In this document: piece after piece, positions 51,939 to 60,576 of the stretch | Layout of the letters: every line of letters begins with the position of its first letter | How positions within the stretch are numbered: position 1 is the first letter of the stretch | Assembly: GCF_000695685.1 (NCBI RefSeq) | Contig: NZ_JFFR01000027.1 | Location: 620,001-684,000 of the forward strand | Direction: 5' to 3' | DNA from: Vibrio fortis | GTDB taxonomy: Bacteria; Pseudomonadota; Gammaproteobacteria; Enterobacterales; Vibrionaceae | Length of the DNA: 64,000 nucleotides | The notes under the pieces: model-generated | The model's input: only the letters and a program-made list of their open reading frames with translations | What the model was told of the DNA's origin: nothing | The model's database searches: none | Made by a program: the position numbers and the translations under genes

Positions 51939-53915
51939 ATGAACCTCTTGAAAAAATTGCCAATTACCATTGCGACATGCGCAGCTCTCATAGGTTGTGA
52001 TAATTTAGAACTACAACCATCCGTACCACTACCCGAGCAACCAGAACCGATTGACGTACCTCCAGCAGAAACATTCCAACGTGATATTGGCAATGCCAGT
52101 TTAACTGCACTTAAAGAATCACTCGTTATCCGCGATCTTACAGGGAAAGAGAGATTAGCTGCAGTCGAGTCATTTAAAGGGATTCAATATGCTGAGGTTA
52201 AGCGTTTTGTACACAGCGAAAAGCACGACTTGTCTGGTGAGATTAACGCTACGCAATTTGGTGATGCTTGCCCACAGGTACAACCAACCGCTGAATCTCA
52301 AAGTGAGCAATGTTTAAATCTTAATATCTGGCGCCCTACAAGTACTGAAGCAAACGATGATCTACCCGTGTACGTATTCATTCATGGTGGCGATTTTGAG
52401 TATGGCTCCGGTGCAAGCCCACTTATTCAGGGCGACACAGTTGTCGCACAAGGTGCAGAAGAAGGTAATCCGTTTATTTATGTTTCATTTAATTATCGTC
52501 TTGGTGAGCTAGGCTCACGTTGGGTTAAAGGTGAAAATATTGACGGCAACTACGGCCTTGGTGATCAGCAAGAAGCCCTAAAGTGGCTCAAAGACAACAT
52601 TCAAGACTTTGGTGGCAACCCTGATAAGATTACTTTAATGGGGCAAGGCTCTGGTGCGATGTCCATCGCACTATTACAACAGCGAGTTGCACAAGGTTCG
52701 TTGAACGATGATCTCTTTCATCGTGCAATAATGCAAAGTCCACCTACAGGTTTTGATAACAAGAGCTACCAACAAGCTAAGCGCGATCATGATAATACTC
52801 TGGAACATTGGGATACCGCTCCGATAGAAGAGATCCTTCAGGTTCAAGAAGAAAAACTTGATTCTATCAATCGACTAGTATCTTGGCTGACGTTAAACAT
52901 TAACTTAGGTTTGCTATATAGTGACGAAGCATCACCGATGAGTGCACTAATGCCTTATGCACCATACCTGCAATGTTCTAATATTGATCTGCTCGGCAAA
53001 TGTGAGGAAGGCTTCCCGCAACCGTCACTATCACATTTTGTCGTACCGACGATGATTGGTGTCAACGCAAATGAAGCTGACACTATCAGCTTACTGCCAA
53101 ACCTTACCTCCCTAATTGCCATTATTATGGATGAGCTGGGAGATCGTGAGACAAGCGAAGAGCTCATGGCGAACGACATCTTGGCGTGGGTAGAAAGTGA
53201 GGATAACCGAGAACAACTTAAACAGCACCTTAATTCAACGACGAGCCTCGACGCAGGGGCAAACATTGAATTGCCAAAAAGTGCTTATGAAGCGGTAACA
53301 TCTCTGTTTTATGGCCTCAATAACACCACAAGTAAAGAGTTACTAGCACTGGGTGATTTTTATCCAAACGATGAGCATGAATTGGATGGGGCGCTAAATA
53401 ACATGCGCCAATATCGCACGCTCATGAATGACACTCTGTTTACCGGCCCCGCACGACAGCAAGCAGCGAATAGTGATAACAGCTCTTTCTATTACTTTGA
53501 ACACAAACCAAGCTTTAACGTTTGGACACCGAGCCCAGTCCCAAGTGAAGATGGCGAAATCAGTGATTTATTAAAGACGGTTAGTTGTATCAGTGGTGCT
53601 TGTAATAGCTCTGAATTGCCTTTTGTATTCAATAAAAATGTAAAGCGTGATGGTACTGAAGTACGTCCGAGCAAGAAAGACCAGCAGCTAATGGGCGAGT
53701 TATCACGCCTATGGTTTAGTGAAGCACTCTTTGATGCATACAGATACGATATCACCCAAGACGAAATCCTATTAATTGACCGCAATGGTATTCAAAGTTC
53801 AGGACCTGACTGGGATAAATTCTCAAATGAAGGCCTTGATCCAGCATTACGAAATGGCCGCCTAAGTGGATTGGAAGATTTAGGTATTCTTCTGGGGTAC
53901 ATGCCGAAGTCATAA
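51939..53915 (+). CDS. Carboxylesterase/cholinesterase-fold lipoprotein, catalytically impaired
   Basis: A 658-residue lipoprotein (lipobox LIGC, Cys 20) with the type B carboxylesterase fold: FKGIQYAEV, VFIHGGDFEYGSG oxyanion loop, DNIQDFGGNPDKITLMG and C-terminal ELPFVF. The nucleophile elbow normally G-E-S-A-G reads G235-Q-G-S-G239, so Gly237 replaces the serine. The catalytic His position before ELPFVF is N556. The acidic residue E379 (GVNANEA) remains. Loss of Ser and His suggests a non-enzymatic binding role, as in neuroligins. It lies between the barrel-like protein and a phospholipase D gene. Confidence 0.82.
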   Translation: MNLLKKLPITIATCAALIGCDNLELQPSVPLPEQPEPIDVPPAETFQRDIGNASLTALKESLVIRDLTGKERLAAVESFKGIQYAEVKRFVHSEKHDLSGEINATQFGDACPQVQPTAESQSEQCLNLNIWRPTSTEANDDLPVYVFIHGGDFEYGSGASPLIQGDTVVAQGAEEGNPFIYVSFNYRLGELGSRWVKGENIDGNYGLGDQQEALKWLKDNIQDFGGNPDKITLMGQGSGAMSIALLQQRVAQGSLNDDLFHRAIMQSPPTGFDNKSYQQAKRDHDNTLEHWDTAPIEEILQVQEEKLDSINRLVSWLTLNINLGLLYSDEASPMSALMPYAPYLQCSNIDLLGKCEEGFPQPSLSHFVVPTMIGVNANEADTISLLPNLTSLIAIIMDELGDRETSEELMANDILAWVESEDNREQLKQHLNSTTSLDAGANIELPKSAYEAVTSLFYGLNNTTSKELLALGDFYPNDEHELDGALNNMRQYRTLMNDTLFTGPARQQAANSDNSSFYYFEHKPSFNVWTPSPVPSEDGEISDLLKTVSCISGACNSSELPFVFNKNVKRDGTEVRPSKKDQQLMGELSRLWFSEALFDAYRYDITQDEILLIDRNGIQSSGPDWDKFSNEGLDPALRNGRLSGLEDLGILLGYMPKS

Positions 53916-53934
53916 GTTGGCTTCTGTCTATAAT

Positions 53935-53953
53935 GGGGGCGACTGCCCCCTTT
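53935..53953 (+). terminator. Short terminator after the esterase-like gene
   Basis: GGGGGC-gact-GCCCCC followed by three T, 19 bp after the stop. It may allow partial read-through to the phospholipase D gene. Confidence 0.6.
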
Positions 53954-53992
53954 AGCCTATTTCATCATTGATTACCTTTTTAAGCTCGAATA

Positions 53993-55447
53993 ATGATTAA
54001 ATTTTTACGTAGCACCATAGTGTTAGTTTTGGCACTAGTCACCCTTGGCTGTGCACAGCCCTACCCTGAGGTCCCAAACGATTTTGAGAACAACTGGGTA
54101 TCGAAGTCTTATACAGCTCAAGCTTTTGTATTACCTACTGCCGATGATGCCTTCGCACAACGCATCAAATTGGTACGAAATGCCACTGATTACATCGAAA
54201 TAACATACTTCTCTTGGGATAAGGATGTTCTCGGCTTAATGCTACTTAATGAACTGAAAACCGCGGCAGAGAATGGAGTTAAAGTACGAATAGTTATCGA
54301 TGATTTATTGGTTTTCAATGAAAAGTGGCTAGCGGGGGTAGCAAGCCAAGAGAATATTGAGATTAGAATATTTAATCCATTTAACTCGCGCTCAGCAGGT
54401 TGGCTAGGTCGCGCAGTTGACTTTAGTGTGCATCAAAAACAACTGGATAACCGACTGCATCAAAAATACTTTAATGTTGATGGCCAACAAATGATTTTGG
54501 GTGGTAGAAATATTGGTGATAGTTACTTTGGCTATAGCAACAAAGCGAACTTCTTTGACATGGATGTGATTTTTTCAGGCGAAGTAATCAATGTCTTTGA
54601 AAATAAATATGAAGAACTATGGCAACACCAACTGACCATCCCTATCCACGATGTCATCAGTGACAGTAGCGCAAAAAAAATAAAATCTTTTGAAAAGCAA
54701 TACCAAAAGATAAAGCCAGCTGGTGAAGAACGTATTCGTCATATCGAAGAAAAAGTCGCCTCACTTTCAACACCAAAGTACCTAAATGTCAGCGCGATAC
54801 CTGTATTCGATGAACTGGATAAAACTGAAAGCCATTTCCCATACCTCAGAATACGCGGCGAGCAGTTTATAAGTGATTATGTAAGCAACGCAAAAACAGC
54901 GATTATATCAACACCGTACTTACTTCCAACGGATGGTGAGTTTTCAGTAATAGATCAACTCCTGGCTGCTGGTGCAGACGTCACAATCATCACTAACTCG
55001 TCAGCATCAAATGATTCAGGTTTTGTGCCTGCTTACTATGAAGAGCACCGTAAAACGTTGTTAGCTAAAGGCGTAAAAATTCTCGAATACAAAGATAACG
55101 CTAAACATGATGACCATTACTACGATGTGAACACAAACTATCACAACAAAACGATCATCATTGACGACAAAATCACCTTCGTAGGGTCGTCCAATTTCGA
55201 CCCTAGGTCTGATTTCCTTAACATGGAGCTTGGTACATTTGTGAAAAGTGAAGCGTTTGCGCAACAAGTTAAAAAATACTTATTCAAGCATCAATCTGAG
55301 ATCTACTGGCGGGTAAGTATGGATGATGAAGGGGGAATCACCTGGAGCGATAGCCATACCTCTCATTCGGATGAGCCAAACTACAGTCACTGGCACCACC
55401 TACCAAACCGAATTTTTAAACACATGAACGGTGAATCTGAGCTATAA
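53993..55447 (+). CDS. Phospholipase D / ClsC-like lipoprotein
   Basis: A 484-residue protein with two HKD motifs: H156-Q-K158...D163, followed by GGRNIGDSYFG, and H384-N-K386...D391, followed by GSSNFDPRSDFLNMELG. Layout and length match cardiolipin synthase C/YmdC-type proteins, which join phosphatidyl groups. Unlike E. coli ClsC it has a lipoprotein signal (LGC, Cys 20), so the active site would be periplasmic or at the outer membrane. It could be a phospholipase D or a transphosphatidylase. Confidence 0.85.
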   Translation: MIKFLRSTIVLVLALVTLGCAQPYPEVPNDFENNWVSKSYTAQAFVLPTADDAFAQRIKLVRNATDYIEITYFSWDKDVLGLMLLNELKTAAENGVKVRIVIDDLLVFNEKWLAGVASQENIEIRIFNPFNSRSAGWLGRAVDFSVHQKQLDNRLHQKYFNVDGQQMILGGRNIGDSYFGYSNKANFFDMDVIFSGEVINVFENKYEELWQHQLTIPIHDVISDSSAKKIKSFEKQYQKIKPAGEERIRHIEEKVASLSTPKYLNVSAIPVFDELDKTESHFPYLRIRGEQFISDYVSNAKTAIISTPYLLPTDGEFSVIDQLLAAGADVTIITNSSASNDSGFVPAYYEEHRKTLLAKGVKILEYKDNAKHDDHYYDVNTNYHNKTIIIDDKITFVGSSNFDPRSDFLNMELGTFVKSEAFAQQVKKYLFKHQSEIYWRVSMDDEGGITWSDSHTSHSDEPNYSHWHHLPNRIFKHMNGESEL

Positions 55448-55483
55448 CGCTTCACCAATTCTGAGCTATAACGCTTCACCAAT
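55436..55483 (+). repeat. 24-bp perfect tandem duplication
   Basis: The 24-bp unit starting TCTGAGCTATAACGCTTCAC occurs twice, at 55436-55459 and 55460-55483. It covers the stop codon of the phospholipase D gene and the spacer before the next gene. It looks like a recent slippage or duplication event. Confidence 0.95.
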
Positions 55484-55496
55484 AAAGAGAATAAAC

Positions 55497-55892
55497 ATGA
55501 GAAAAATATTGCTACCTATCGCCTTATACATCCTAACCTCATCCAATGTATTCGCTGAGATAATCGTCGATTCAAAAGGGGTCGACCAACAACAATATCA
55601 TGCAGATATGTATGAATGTCAGCAACTAAGTGAACAGGTAAAAGGCACTCCGTCGCAACAAACTAGCGTCATAGGTTCTACTGCGCGTGGTGCACTATTA
55701 GGCGCGGCAGGTTCCGCGATTGCCGGAGGAAGCGGATCCGATGGTGCCAAAGTGGGGGCAGGTATCGGCTTGGTCGGTGGAGGAATCAAGAAAAACGCTC
55801 AAAAAGAAAATGTGGCCAAACAGCACGAGTTAGAGAAAGACCAAGTAATGCGAAACTGTTTAATCGGTCGTGGATATACTCCCTTGAATTAG
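55497..55892 (+). CDS. Glycine-zipper envelope protein
   Basis: About 131 residues from the ATG at 55497 (AAAGAGA upstream); the longer frame from 55431 only reads through the tandem repeat. A signal peptide ends near NVFA. The middle has glycine-zipper repeats (ARGALLGAAGSAIAGGSGSDGAKVGAGIGLVGGG) that pack as membrane-inserted helices, and two Cys flank it. Such proteins sit in the outer membrane. It is probably cotranscribed with the phospholipase D gene. Confidence 0.72.
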   Translation: MRKILLPIALYILTSSNVFAEIIVDSKGVDQQQYHADMYECQQLSEQVKGTPSQQTSVIGSTARGALLGAAGSAIAGGSGSDGAKVGAGIGLVGGGIKKNAQKENVAKQHELEKDQVMRNCLIGRGYTPLN

Positions 55893-55907
55893 ATTGAAGT
55901 AGACATC

Positions 55908-55941
55908 GTAGAACACCAATATACTCATATTGGTGTTCTAC
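55908..55941. terminator. Bidirectional terminator hairpin
   Basis: GTAGAACACCAATAT-actc-ATATTGGTGTTCTAC is a 15-bp perfect stem between the glycine-zipper gene and the convergent LysR gene. Confidence 0.75.
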
Positions 55942-55952
55942 TTGGCTTTGAG

Positions 55953-56876
55953 CTACAGTTGATTGGAGGTATCTTGTAACCTTCTGTAACGCGCCACATA
56001 TTCATCAATCGCTACAACTATTGACTTCTTGACGTCCAGTACTTGTTTTGACGGCAAACTTACAAGTGAAATAGAGCATTTCATACCACTTTTCAGTTCG
56101 TCGAATATCAGTGGTTCTAGCGAATCGGTTACAAATTCCGACTCGTTTAAAACCTTAGGCAACCATGCCCAGCCAATTCCCTCTTTTACCATCTTAATGA
56201 CTAGGGCCAGTTGGTCATACTCCTCGACATCTGCCGAATATACCACTTTGTCCTTAAATCCTTCTTCTACGAGTGAACGTAACAATAACTGACGATTGGT
56301 CTTTAACTCTCCGAAAACTTCATTGGGTGGCACTTGTGACATTGGACTTCCTTTTCTTACAAACGGCAAAAATTCCATATGTCCTATGAAGACAGAATCA
56401 AAACCTTGAATTCCACTGCGTGAATGCCCTAGCATCAAAGAAAAGTGAATATCCCCTTCGTGCATACCTTCTTCCGCAGCTTTGTTAGAACGTACGACAA
56501 AGTTAGCTCTCAACATTGGAAAATCTTTTCCAAGTTGTGCACGAATAAAAAAGAGTAAATTGTGGGGTATGAAACTTGGGTAAGCAATCGTCACCTCTTC
56601 TAATCCACCATAGGCTAGACTCATCGCCACTTTGTCAAAAACACGTGTTTGTTCTACCGACTGCTTAGCATAATAGTAAAGTACGTGTGCTTCTTCTGTT
56701 GGCTCGATACTACGGCTAGTTCTTTCAAATAACTGAACTGCGACCATATCCTCAAGGTTACTGATAACCTGCCCTACTGTGGTTCGATGCCTATTAAGCT
56801 TAATGCCAGCTTTGCTCAATGACCTAAGTTCATAAACGGTTACAAAGGCCTGCAATTGCTCAATACTGAAGTTCAT
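55953..56876 (-). CDS. LysR-family regulator
   Basis: A 307-residue protein with an N-terminal LysR helix-turn-helix (FVTVYELRSLSKAGIKLNRHRTTVGQVISNLEDMVAVQLFERT) and a substrate-binding-type C-terminal domain. The HTH differs a little from the usual LysR consensus but the layout is standard. It is divergent from the barrel-like gene at 57060, its most likely target, and may also control the envelope cluster. Confidence 0.85.
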   Translation of the reverse strand: MNFSIEQLQAFVTVYELRSLSKAGIKLNRHRTTVGQVISNLEDMVAVQLFERTSRSIEPTEEAHVLYYYAKQSVEQTRVFDKVAMSLAYGGLEEVTIAYPSFIPHNLLFFIRAQLGKDFPMLRANFVVRSNKAAEEGMHEGDIHFSLMLGHSRSGIQGFDSVFIGHMEFLPFVRKGSPMSQVPPNEVFGELKTNRQLLLRSLVEEGFKDKVVYSADVEEYDQLALVIKMVKEGIGWAWLPKVLNESEFVTDSLEPLIFDELKSGMKCSISLVSLPSKQVLDVKKSIVVAIDEYVARYRRLQDTSNQL

Positions 56877-57059
56877 TTATCCCTCACACTGTTTGTAACT
56901 CGACAAGTTAAAAATAGTAGCACCTGCTGCCTAAGCACCCTAATTATTTGATGGATCACGTCCTCAAGTAGTGAGTAGGTACACATCCAATGCTCGGCAA
57001 TAATAACTCACGAACGGAACAATTAACAAAAGGGATGTCTAAATCAAACAGGTTCAACA

Positions 57060-57809
57060 ATGAAAAAAATTAACTCATTAACACTCGCCCTTTTACTATC
57101 TTTGTCAAGCAACCAATTACTCGCAGCGGATTCAGAAGACTCACCAAACCCTTCAGATATCACTGAAGTCAGCACTTCTGCTTATTTCGGTATCAATAAT
57201 CAAGGTGGTGTCAAAGGCTCAATTGCTCGAGGCTTTGGATTCTCAGAAAAAACCGAAGGGATGATCACAATAGAAGCTGCTATTGATGAAGAAGGCCACT
57301 ATTCAGATAGCCGTTTTCAGTACTTCCAAGTGTTCAACACAAAAAATTACGTAGTACCTAAGGCGGCAGTATCACTGGATGTGATGGACAATGATATGTT
57401 CACTTCGGCTTCTCTAGGGTCAGTTATTGCTATTAACCCAGGAGTTAAAGGGTTAAGTATTTTTCCAAGAGCTGGGGTACTTGCAGGCGAATACTCGGAT
57501 GCGTCAGTAAATCAATTTAACGTATCTGATCGTGGAACTACCGGTGCTTCTGCCGCTCTATACGTTTCCTACACTATGGGTAAAGACGGCACCTACATCA
57601 TGGTTAGCCCAGAGTACAACTACCTAGGCGGCGATATCGAGACATCCATGCTAAAGACCAGTGTTAAAATGGGAACACCATTTTCACAAGACAAAACACG
57701 ATGGGGGGAAATTCGCTTAGAGAACACAGATATGAAAATGGAAAGCGCAAGTAAGAAAATAAAGAACAATGACACAGTGGTTTGGGCTAATTACAAATTC
57801 TACTTCTAA
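57060..57809 (+). CDS. Hypothetical exported barrel-like protein
   Basis: A 249-residue protein with a signal peptide ending near LLAAD. The mature part has alternating beta-strand patterns (TSAYFGINNQGGVKGSIARGFGF, then AALYVSYTMGKDGTYIMVSPEYNYLGG) and ends in Phe (WANYKFYF), typical of outer-membrane barrels of about 10-12 strands. It is divergent from the LysR gene. No family is recognised. Confidence 0.6.
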   Translation: MKKINSLTLALLLSLSSNQLLAADSEDSPNPSDITEVSTSAYFGINNQGGVKGSIARGFGFSEKTEGMITIEAAIDEEGHYSDSRFQYFQVFNTKNYVVPKAAVSLDVMDNDMFTSASLGSVIAINPGVKGLSIFPRAGVLAGEYSDASVNQFNVSDRGTTGASAALYVSYTMGKDGTYIMVSPEYNYLGGDIETSMLKTSVKMGTPFSQDKTRWGEIRLENTDMKMESASKKIKNNDTVVWANYKFYF

Positions 57810-57844
57810 TTTCATAACTTTACATAGTTGCCTCAACTGAGCAG

Positions 57845-57883
57845 AGCCCTATAGCCCCCTCACTACTTTAGGGCTATGGGGCT
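57845..57883 (+). terminator. GC-rich hairpin after the barrel-like gene
   Basis: AGCCCTATAGCCC pairs with GGGCTATGGGGCT at 12 of 13 positions. No T-run follows. Confidence 0.5.
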
Positions 57884-58087
57884 AGTAGTAAACAAACAGC
57901 CATAACACATCAAACTCACTAAGCCGCCACAGCTCAAAACCCAATCATTACGGAAACAGTGATGAGAAACTGTCATAGTCTTATTTTGCAGAAATAAAAG
58001 GAAGAAAAGTACTCATAAAGTTTGGCAGTCGCAAAATTTATTGACTATAGTGCTTTTTGTTTATCAAAAACTAGCGAGGTTCCCCCC

Positions 58088-58432
58088 ATGTCTTGTACTA
58101 ATTCACACTCCCATCCAGAACATGTTCATGGTGAAACCTGTGGTCACACTGCGATTCGTCACGGCGACCATATCGATTACCTAGTTGAAGGTGAACTTCA
58201 TCATCCACACGGTGATCACTGTCATGCACACACACTTGAAGTGAACAAAACTAACCCTGCAGAGTGTAACCAGGTTCACTCTTGTGGTAACCACATTCAC
58301 GGTCCTGATTGCGGCCATGAAGCAATTAAACACGGTGACCATGTCGACTACATCGTAGATGGGCGTCTACATCACCAACATGATGGTCACTGCGATGATC
58401 ACGGCCCAGTTGAGGTTGTAATTGGTGAATAA
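58088..58432 (+). CDS. His/Cys-rich duplicated metal-binding protein
   Basis: About 114 residues from the ATG at 58088 (GAGG upstream); the frame from 58022 is less likely. Two repeats share the pattern H-x-H-G-x-x-C-G-H-x-A-I-x-H-G-D-H-x-D-Y-x-V-x-G-x-L-H-H, the first at about 12-42 and the second at about 70-100. About a quarter of residues are His, with several Cys. It has no signal peptide, so it is a cytoplasmic metal buffer or chaperone, possibly for Zn or Ni. Similar vibrio proteins are known but, as far as I know, uncharacterised. Confidence 0.7.
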   Translation: MSCTNSHSHPEHVHGETCGHTAIRHGDHIDYLVEGELHHPHGDHCHAHTLEVNKTNPAECNQVHSCGNHIHGPDCGHEAIKHGDHVDYIVDGRLHHQHDGHCDDHGPVEVVIGE

Positions 58433-58442
58433 AGAGAGTTCA

Positions 58443-59225
58443 AACCCAAATTGAACCTTAGTTACTTCTGTTTAAACAGCTTCGCAGCGTTGTTTTGGGT
58501 TGACGAAGATGCAGTTACTGAGTGGAAACATTCAAAGCAGGGAGTGCGTGGTAGAACTCGCATATTTAGTGTTCTCATCATCACCACAGCTCTTATGGTT
58601 AAGCGTGTATTCACGATGCCTTTAAGAGCATTACAAGGCTTTATTGACTCGGTGTTTAGGCAGGCCGATGTTCCATTTAGATATACACAGTACCTGCACC
58701 AGCCGTCTATACTTCCCTCGTCAAATTGTTACTGCGGAGCCAAGTTTATCTGGTGTGACCAATGCCGAAGTACTACCAAATCTTCTGAATTAAACTCGAC
58801 GTACCATCAAAGCGATACCAGGTGTGATGATGTTTATGACACAAGAAAGTGTTGTGAATCTATCGGTCGCGAGAAGACCTTTCCTTTGATACCGCCACGC
58901 GAAGGCGCAGCTTTTTTTGAGATAAAGGACATCCCAGCAATCAGAACACCAGCTGTTAAAAGTTGTACATTTCAAACAAGAAATGCAAGCAGAAATATCG
59001 CTATCACAAATGCTCACTGACTGAGACCGCTATACGTAAAGTGAAACAGTTTATTGGTAGCTCATTGAGTCGAATAAACTACAATACGCTGATTGCAGAC
59101 ACTTGCACCACGATCAAAGCAGTGAACAAGCTTACTAGGCTAAGTAAGCCTGAAACCAAGTATATTGGCTAAGATAGAGTCATTTGGAATGCCAGCGCTT
59201 TGAGCATGATTTCGGAAACAAAGCC
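58443..59225 (+). mobile_element. Decayed IS5-family element
   Basis: The stretch carries a broken IS5-type transposase (58451-59172) and what looks like the right terminal repeat, TTTCGGAAACAAAGCC, ending at 59225. The left end is unclear. It lies directly downstream of the FUSC operon. Confidence 0.65.
58451..59172 (+). pseudogene. IS5-family transposase remnant
   Basis: The N-terminus reads FWVDEDAVTEWKHSKQGVRGRTRIFSVLIITTALMVKRVF, then LRALQGFIDSVFR, as in IS5/IS903-type DDE transposases. After about 58700 the frame breaks; GVTNAEVLPNLLN and TRRTIKAIPG appear in another frame, YDTRKCCESIGREKTFPLIPPREGAAF in the first, and SLTETAIRKVKQFIGSSLSRINYNTLIADTCTTIKAVNKLT in a third. The region with the first catalytic Asp seems deleted. 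It cannot be active. Confidence 0.82.
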
Positions 59226-59226
59226 T

Positions 59227-60567
59227 TCATTTGGTATACTTTAAATCAAGATCGGAAAAAAGTCGCCCCCATGTGTAAATGACCACCAACACAATAAATG
59301 ACACTAAATATACACTTATAGGACCTGTAATGTCATAGATAGGAGTTGACCGTAGTGCATCTTTTGTCAACAAAAACAGAAAATTGCAGCCCATTACTAT
59401 AGAGACAAGACTCGGCCAGTGATGCGCAATAAACATGATGAATAGAATATTAATTGAGTAAAACACTATTAAGTCGTACACACTATCTAGTGCAGGTAGA
59501 ACAAAAACATATTCTAAAGTAAACAAAAGCCCAAATATCGAGAGTGTTTTTATCGATAAACGAGCGCCGGAGACGGGGTTCCTGACTAAAATAACAGAAT
59601 ATATAACTCCAATCATAGGAAATAGGTTCCCGCCAGGAACATCCAGATAGCGCCAAGATAAAATACACGTTATAAAAATGAGAAGAGTCTGAATTACGTA
59701 TATCAATCTACCCTTTAATGGAACATCATAGCATGGGTAATTTCCATATGAATTATTTGACAAACCACTCTTAATCAACCAGGAAATTAAAGATTCATGA
59801 CTTCGATTAGGATCAGAAAACGCCTTCAATAGAACCGCTTTGCCATCTTGTATTAAAGCCTCATCCTCGATTCTATTCATAGACCTTAGTGTTGAATATT
59901 GCTTTAAAGCTGCAATCATATTGTGCCAATACTTTCTCTCACGAGCTAACAGATAACTTCCTTGAATTGGATGGGATATGAGTTCATTGAGTTTATAAAT
60001 ACCAGAATTGATGGCTTTTTCTTTGTTATAAAAAGGTTCATCATCCCAACAGACCATTTTTTTTACGTCGTCCGCGATAGAGTAAAAGTTACGCTCAGTA
60101 TTCGAAGCGAATATGACCTTGTTAACCAAACTGTATATAACTACCCCTAACAATGTTTCTTGGATTCTAAGCGCAACCAGTTCAAATGACGTGATATCAT
60201 CGAAGTGACCAACTGAGGTAACCAGCGTAGTTACTATGAGCGCCGTTGACCACATATGCCCCGATTTATGATGAGTTGACATGTAAATACAGCCAGACAA
60301 AAATAGGGAAAACATACAAAAAAAACGCAGTGGTTGTTGACTGAACAATGAGATTAGAAGTACAGCAACGCCTGATCCAATGACCGTTCCTAATACTCTT
60401 AGTTTCGCCTTAAGTAAGGAGTGAGAATATGTCTCAGAGCCTGCAAGAACGACTACAACCATTACAGACCAATTGGCCTTCTCCCACCCCAAAAGCAATG
60501 AGATATAAATGCACAATGCAATCGAAAACACTGTACTGAGTGTCTTCTTTATCGTCAACTTGTCCAT
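59227..60567 (-). CDS. FUSC-family membrane protein (half-size, second copy)
   Basis: About 446 residues from the ATG at 60567 (AGGAA six bases ahead). Two sets of membrane helices flank a cytoplasmic domain, as in aromatic acid exporters of the FUSC/AaeB family. The N-terminal ALCIYISLLLGWEKANWSVMVVVVLAG-type helix is typical. It is shorter than AaeB (about 655). It follows a similar gene after 3 bp and could form a hetero-oligomer with it. Confidence 0.78.
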   Translation of the reverse strand: MDKLTIKKTLSTVFSIALCIYISLLLGWEKANWSVMVVVVLAGSETYSHSLLKAKLRVLGTVIGSGVAVLLISLFSQQPLRFFCMFSLFLSGCIYMSTHHKSGHMWSTALIVTTLVTSVGHFDDITSFELVALRIQETLLGVVIYSLVNKVIFASNTERNFYSIADDVKKMVCWDDEPFYNKEKAINSGIYKLNELISHPIQGSYLLARERKYWHNMIAALKQYSTLRSMNRIEDEALIQDGKAVLLKAFSDPNRSHESLISWLIKSGLSNNSYGNYPCYDVPLKGRLIYVIQTLLIFITCILSWRYLDVPGGNLFPMIGVIYSVILVRNPVSGARLSIKTLSIFGLLFTLEYVFVLPALDSVYDLIVFYSINILFIMFIAHHWPSLVSIVMGCNFLFLLTKDALRSTPIYDITGPISVYLVSFIVLVVIYTWGRLFSDLDLKYTK

Positions 60568-60576
60568 TTTCAATTC

